DNA from: Flavimaribacter sp024343425
GTDB taxonomy: Bacteria; Pseudomonadota; Alphaproteobacteria; Rhizobiales; Rhizobiaceae
Direction of reading: 5' to 3'
Assembly: GCA_965227645.1 (NCBI GenBank)
Contig: OZ245773.1
Location: 4,216,001-4,280,000, forward strand
Length of the DNA stretch: 64,000 bases
A program made the position numbers and the translations under genes. Shown one piece after another: positions 60,410 through 64,000 of the stretch (the stretch's first letter is position 1; each line of letters starts with the position of its first letter). Under the pieces are notes generated by a model. It was not told the DNA's origin and did not search any database. It saw only the letters and a program-made list of their open reading frames with translations.

Positions 60410-62461
60410 CTACCGCAGCGCCGCCTCGATATTGCCGCCGTCGACGGTCAGAACGCCGGCCGTGGTGCGCTCGGCCATGGCAAGGTCCAGGAAGGCTTTC
60501 GCCACATGGTCCGCCGTCACTTCCTGCTTCAGCAGGTTGCCGGACATGTATTCCTTTTCCGACACGCCGCGCGCCTTCGAGCGGCTGGCGATCATGCTGT
60601 CGTCGAGCAGGCCGGAACGGATGCGGTCGGCGTTGACGGCGCTCGAGCGCACGCCGATCTTGCCGTATTCCAGCGCATATTGCCGCGACAGGAACAGCGT
60701 CGCAGCCTTCGGCAGGCCGTAGGCGCCGAAATTCGCGCCCGGATTGATCGCCTGCTTCGACGTGTTGAACAGCAGCACGCCGCCGGTCTGCTGCAGCTTG
60801 AAGATCCGCACGGCGTTTTGCGCTACGGCTTGATGAGCAAAGAAGTTGAGCTCGAAACTCTTGCGCAGAACGGCGTCGTCCAGCGTTCCGATCTCGCCCT
60901 GGAAGGCGGCGCCCGCATTGGAGACGACGATATCGACGCCGCCGAAGGCGTCCACCGCCGCATCGAAGGCGGCGCGCACGCTTTGCCCGTCGGTCACGTC
61001 GCATGCGACGCCGATCGACTGGTTGCCTATGGATTTGGCGACCGTCGCAGCCGCCTCGCCGTCGAGATCGGCGACGACCACATGCGCGCCGGTTGCGGCG
61101 AAAAGCTTCGCTGTCGCAGCGCCGATCCCGCCTGCGCCGCCGGTCACCAGCGCCACCTGGCCGGTCAGCGGCAGCACCTTGCGGCTTTTGAGTTTCGCCT
61201 GTTCGAGCGACCAGTACTCGAGCTTGAAGAGTTCCTCCGCCGGCAGCGGATAGAATTTGCCGATCGCCTCGGCGTCGGCGACATTGGCCGACCACACTTC
61301 CGCGACGTCGCCGGAAATGCTCGCAGTCTTCGCCGTGCGGCCGAAGCCGAATATGCCAAGCCCGGGCACGATCGCCATGCGCGGCATCGGATCAAGGATT
61401 GTGCGCTCGATATCGTCGCGGGCGTTGTTGGTCTCGAAATAGGCGCGATACATCTCCGTGTAGCGCTGCACCGCCTTGCGCGCCTCCTCGGCCCAGGCCT
61501 CGACATCGTCTGCAGGACAGGGCGGCAAAATCACCGGCCAGTTCTTGACGTGGATCGTCAGGTCCGGCGTCGTCACGCCGCGCAGCGCATAATCTTCGAG
61601 ATCGGCGCCATTGATGAAATCGAGGATCGCCGGCGAGGTCCGGAAGTCGCAGACGAACCGGTTGTAGTCCCCCTCGCCCAGCGCTTCCGCCACGGCGCCG
61701 CGCAACACCGGCGCGATCTGCAGCGCGCTCGCCGGATTGGCGGGCAGGTCCGAGCGCGGCGTGAAGGGCGGCTTGCCGTTATCGGCGATATAGGCCTCGG
61801 CTTCGTTGATCGCGGTAATCATCCGGCCATAGGCCTGTTTCGCCGTATCGCCGAAGGTGAAGATGCCGTGCTTGTCGAGGATCAGACCCTCAACGTCCGG
61901 GTTCTCGTCGAACACGTCGGCGGCGGCCTTTGCGAGCTCGAAGCCCGGCGGAATATAGGGCACGAAGCCCATGCGGTCGCCGAACACCTTGCCGATCAGT
62001 TCGCGGCTGTTTTCCTGGTCGACCAGCGCCAGGATCGCGGTCGAATGGGTGTGGTCGACGAATTTGTGCGGCAGAAAGGCGTGCAGCAGCGTCTCGACGG
62101 AGGGATTGGGCGAACCCGGATCGATCAGGCTTGAGCGCTGCAGCGCCACCATCGCCTCGTCGCTCAGCGCGTCGAGCGCGCGCGCCTTTAAAAGCGGCTC
62201 CATCTTGACGGCCGGAAGGCCGGGCGGCTCGATGAAGGCCATGTCCCAGCCGCTGCCCTTCACGCACAGCACGTCATATTCGTCGCCGAGCAGATCCTTG
62301 ACCCGCGTCTTCACCGATGTGTTGCCGCCGCCATGCAGCACCAGCTGCGGAACCTTGCCAAGAAGCCGCGTCGTATAGGTGCGCAGCGCAAGGTCCTCGC
62401 CGGCATGCCCGTAATCCTCGATCGCCTGCGCTGCCGCCGCGTCGTTCCACTGATTGTCCAT
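60410..62461 (-). CDS. Bifunctional rhamnulose-1-phosphate aldolase / short-chain dehydrogenase
   Basis: The 683-residue fusion has an N-terminal class II aldolase domain (about 1-400) with metal-binding histidines in FVDHTHSTA and LDKHGIFTFG and the start QLVLHGGGNTSVKT. The C-terminal SDR (about 430-683) has TGGAGGIG and the catalytic YxxxK in AYGLPK. Such fusions (RhaD/RhaE type) cleave rhamnulose 1-phosphate to DHAP and lactaldehyde and then oxidise lactaldehyde to lactate. No rhamnose transport or isomerase genes are adjacent in the window. The SorC regulator diverges from it across the tandem operators. Confidence 0.88.
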   Translation of the reverse strand: MDNQWNDAAAAQAIEDYGHAGEDLALRTYTTRLLGKVPQLVLHGGGNTSVKTRVKDLLGDEYDVLCVKGSGWDMAFIEPPGLPAVKMEPLLKARALDALSDEAMVALQRSSLIDPGSPNPSVETLLHAFLPHKFVDHTHSTAILALVDQENSRELIGKVFGDRMGFVPYIPPGFELAKAAADVFDENPDVEGLILDKHGIFTFGDTAKQAYGRMITAINEAEAYIADNGKPPFTPRSDLPANPASALQIAPVLRGAVAEALGEGDYNRFVCDFRTSPAILDFINGADLEDYALRGVTTPDLTIHVKNWPVILPPCPADDVEAWAEEARKAVQRYTEMYRAYFETNNARDDIERTILDPMPRMAIVPGLGIFGFGRTAKTASISGDVAEVWSANVADAEAIGKFYPLPAEELFKLEYWSLEQAKLKSRKVLPLTGQVALVTGGAGGIGAATAKLFAATGAHVVVADLDGEAAATVAKSIGNQSIGVACDVTDGQSVRAAFDAAVDAFGGVDIVVSNAGAAFQGEIGTLDDAVLRKSFELNFFAHQAVAQNAVRIFKLQQTGGVLLFNTSKQAINPGANFGAYGLPKAATLFLSRQYALEYGKIGVRSSAVNADRIRSGLLDDSMIASRSKARGVSEKEYMSGNLLKQEVTADHVAKAFLDLAMAERTTAGVLTVDGGNIEAALR

Positions 62462-62517
62462 CGGCTCTCTCTCCCGGCTTTATAATTTCCGGCCCTTTTA
62501 TCGCAGGGCTGTATAAT

Positions 62518-62549
62518 TGACAATAGTCATGGTAATGTGACAATCGTCA
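62518..62549. promoter_or_regulatory. Tandem 12-bp operators in the aldolase/SorC divergent promoter
   Basis: TGACAATAGTCA (62518-62529) and TGACAATCGTCA (62538-62549) are dyads TGAC-N4-GTCA, differing at one base and spaced 20 bp start to start, i.e. two helical turns. They lie 57 bp upstream of the aldolase gene and 92 bp upstream of the preferred SorC start. SorC/DeoR-type tetramers bind phased repeats, so control of both genes by the adjacent SorC regulator is inferred. Confidence 0.6.
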
Positions 62550-62640
62550 AATTGTGGTCGTCAGGAGGAGATTGACGGCCGGCATTATAGCGCAGAATGT
62601 CTATTATGACAGTTGTGTGCAGCGTGTTTCAAATCAGCCA

Positions 62641-63630
62641 ATGGGGAGTAGCCGGGATTTGGACGGAGAAAGCACCAGGGGCCGCCGCCGTTACCGGCCG
62701 GACGAGCAGATCGAGGACATCCTGCTGCGCGCCGCCTGGATGTATTACTACGAAAACAAGAACCAGAGCGACATAGCCCAGGAATTCGGCGTGTCCCGGG
62801 CAACCGTGGTCAATTACCTGCAGCAGGCGCGCGAGCGCGGGCTGGTCGAAATCCGGCTTGATCCCGTCGCCTTCAACCGTCAGCGCCTCTCGGTCGAACT
62901 CTGCCGAAACTACGGCCTGCAGGAAGCCGTCGTCATTCCCGGCAGCGAGCTTGATCTCGGCGGCGTGGCGCTCGGCGCGGCCAAGCGCTTTCCCGACCTG
63001 CTCGACGAGGGCGACGTCGTCGGCGTCGCCTGGGGCATGACGATCTTCTCCATGTCGGAAAAGATCACGCCGCGCCGCATCGACAATGTGACCATCGTGC
63101 AGATGGTGGGCTCCATGGAAAGCCCTTATGTCTTCGCCGCCGAAAGCTGCTCCACCAATATCGCCAGACGCCTCGGCGCTCGGGTCGCCAATTTCTACGC
63201 GCCGGCCATCCTGTCCTCGGTGGAGGCCGCGCGCATCCTCAGGCAGGAGCCGGTGATCCAGTCGCAATTCGCCGAACTCGACCGCATCAACAAGGCGATC
63301 TTCGCCGTCGGCTCCTGCGAGGCCAGCAGCCATGTCGTCGAAAGCGGCATCGCTTCGCTGGACGATCTGCAAGACTACATCGCGCGCGGCGCCGTAGGCG
63401 TGGTCTGCGGCCGCTTCATCGACGGCCGGGGAAACCACGTCGTCGGCCGGCTCGACGAGCGCATGATCGGCATCACGCCCGATGCGCTGCGCGGCCTCAC
63501 CGTCGGCATGCTGGTCTCAAACGGCTTCGACAAGGTCGCCGGCATGCGCGCCGCCATGCTCGGCGGCTACGTCACCCATCTGGTAACCGACGCGCCCACA
63601 GCCCAGGCGATTTTGAACGAGGATTTGTAG
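62641..63630 (+). CDS. SorC/DeoR-type sugar-binding transcriptional regulator
   Basis: The protein has an N-terminal helix-turn-helix (NKNQSDIAQEFGVSRATVVNYLQQARERGLV) and a SorC sugar-phosphate-binding domain (GVALGAAKRFPDLL, VGVAWGMTIFSM, RGAVGVVCGRFIDGRG). ATG 62641 gives MGSSRDLDGESTRGRRRY; a TTG at 62572, just after AGGAGGAG, is an in-frame alternative that would add 23 residues, and the extra N-terminus looks unstructured. Its likely target is the divergent aldolase/dehydrogenase gene, responding to a phosphorylated sugar or lactaldehyde pathway intermediate. Confidence 0.87.
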   Translation: MGSSRDLDGESTRGRRRYRPDEQIEDILLRAAWMYYYENKNQSDIAQEFGVSRATVVNYLQQARERGLVEIRLDPVAFNRQRLSVELCRNYGLQEAVVIPGSELDLGGVALGAAKRFPDLLDEGDVVGVAWGMTIFSMSEKITPRRIDNVTIVQMVGSMESPYVFAAESCSTNIARRLGARVANFYAPAILSSVEAARILRQEPVIQSQFAELDRINKAIFAVGSCEASSHVVESGIASLDDLQDYIARGAVGVVCGRFIDGRGNHVVGRLDERMIGITPDALRGLTVGMLVSNGFDKVAGMRAAMLGGYVTHLVTDAPTAQAILNEDL

Positions 63631-63681
63631 GAATCTCATACAAGAATTTATTGCATATCTGTACCATATAAAGTACAAATC

Positions 63682-64000
63682 ATGAATACAAGAAAGCGTT
63701 TGCCGGCGTATTTTTTTGAAACGGCTGCAGGAAATATGCCCGTACGGGATTGGCTACTCTCCCTGTCTCCACAGGACAGAAAGTCAATCGGCGACGATAT
63801 GCGAACTGTCGAGTTCGGTTGGCCGATCGGAATGCCGCTCTGTCGATCGCTGAAGGGCCGAAAGGGCTTATGGGAAATAAGAACCAGCCTGGAGGATGGC
63901 AGAATCGCTCGCATCTTCTTTTGCGCCCAAAAAGGCAGACTGGTGTTGCTTCACGGATTCATCAAGAAATCCCGGAAGACGCCGGACCATGAAATCGATA
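63682..64000 (+). CDS. RelE/HigB-type toxin-like protein (phage Gp49-like), 3' end outside window
   Basis: A frame starting at ATG 63682 runs off the right edge without a stop; 106 codons are visible. It reads MNTRKRLPAYFFETAAGNMP, VRDWLLSLSPQDRKSIG, DDMRTVEFGWPIGMPLCRSL, KGRKGLWEIRTSLEDGRIAR and IFFCAQKGRLVLLHGFIKKS, the pattern of the DUF891/HigB branch of RelE-family mRNA interferases. An antitoxin gene (XRE type) would be expected downstream of the window. A short inverted repeat GTAC...GTAC lies at 63661-63676 upstream. Not previously in frame listings because it lacks a stop here. Confidence 0.75.
   Translation, partial: MNTRKRLPAYFFETAAGNMPVRDWLLSLSPQDRKSIGDDMRTVEFGWPIGMPLCRSLKGRKGLWEIRTSLEDGRIARIFFCAQKGRLVLLHGFIKKSRKTPDHEID

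Noticed and set aside
60239..62134. 631-codon plus-strand frame opposite the aldolase/dehydrogenase gene
   Set aside because: Antisense shadow with repeated R/A/H composition; the minus strand has aldolase and SDR motifs.
63648..63914. 88-codon minus-strand frame at the right edge
   Set aside because: It is opposite the HigB-like frame from 63682, which has a recognisable family pattern.
1..64000. CRISPR arrays, tRNA/rRNA genes, insertion sequences, prophage or conjugative elements
   Set aside because: No regularly spaced repeats, cloverleaf or rRNA sequence, transposase or integrase was found on reading both strands; the single RelE-like toxin gene is not enough to claim a mobile element.

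Overview
The window reads as ordinary chromosome of an alphaproteobacterium, most likely of the order Hyphomicrobiales (rhizobia and relatives). The evidence is the high G+C content with strong third-position bias, an ALAS-type hemA, a SAM-II riboswitch in front of metZ, a double-length dCTP deaminase, a class I phaC beside a MaoC/phosphotransacetylase fusion and a fabI paralogue, and many ABC importers. No rRNA, tRNA, CRISPR array, insertion sequence or prophage was seen. Genus cannot be fixed from this sequence.

Layout. 0-4 kb: a DenD-like sugar-acid dehydrogenase (cut by the left edge) diverges from an operon of an FrsA-like hydrolase, a phytoene-dehydrogenase-like flavoprotein and a 76-residue protein; two near-identical operators sit in the shared promoter. 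4.4-5.9 kb: a diguanylate cyclase. 5.9-12.2 kb: a minus-strand operon with RutA-, RutC- and RutF-like proteins, two paralogous NAD(P)H:FMN reductases and a complete NMT1-type ABC importer, probably for uptake and oxidative opening of an unidentified N- or S-containing small molecule. 12.4-14 kb: Lrp regulator and an unusual proline-racemase-family enzyme. 14.2-18.2 kb: phaC - MaoC/PTA - fabI. 18.2-30.1 kb: accessory metabolic genes, including nitroreductase/MarR with a perfect 28-bp palindrome, Cu/Zn SOD, uronate dehydrogenase, fatty-acid desaturase, a frameshifted ada, an MscS channel and a ThDP enzyme.

30.2-38.9 kb holds the most intriguing unit: an IclR regulator, two proteins I cannot assign (573 and 234 residues), an M19-dipeptidase-like protein lacking part of its metal site, and a PotFGHI-type importer. 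It looks like an uptake and processing pathway for an unknown amine, peptide or opine-like substrate. It is followed by a small secreted protein, a terminator, an apparent nucleotide-cyclase remnant and a berberine-bridge-type flavoprotein.

41-46.3 kb: a complete Liv/HAAT-type importer. 46.5-56 kb looks like conserved core: hemA with an FNR/FixK box, an aminotransferase, mscL, a giant SSF-coupled hybrid kinase, metZ under a SAM-II riboswitch, and dCTP deaminase. 56-64 kb: a BacNaV-like sodium channel, an orphan carrier protein, a DUF1254/DUF1214 protein, two hypotheticals, a rhamnulose-phosphate-aldolase/dehydrogenase fusion with a divergent SorC regulator and tandem operators, and a HigB/RelE-like toxin gene cut by the right edge.
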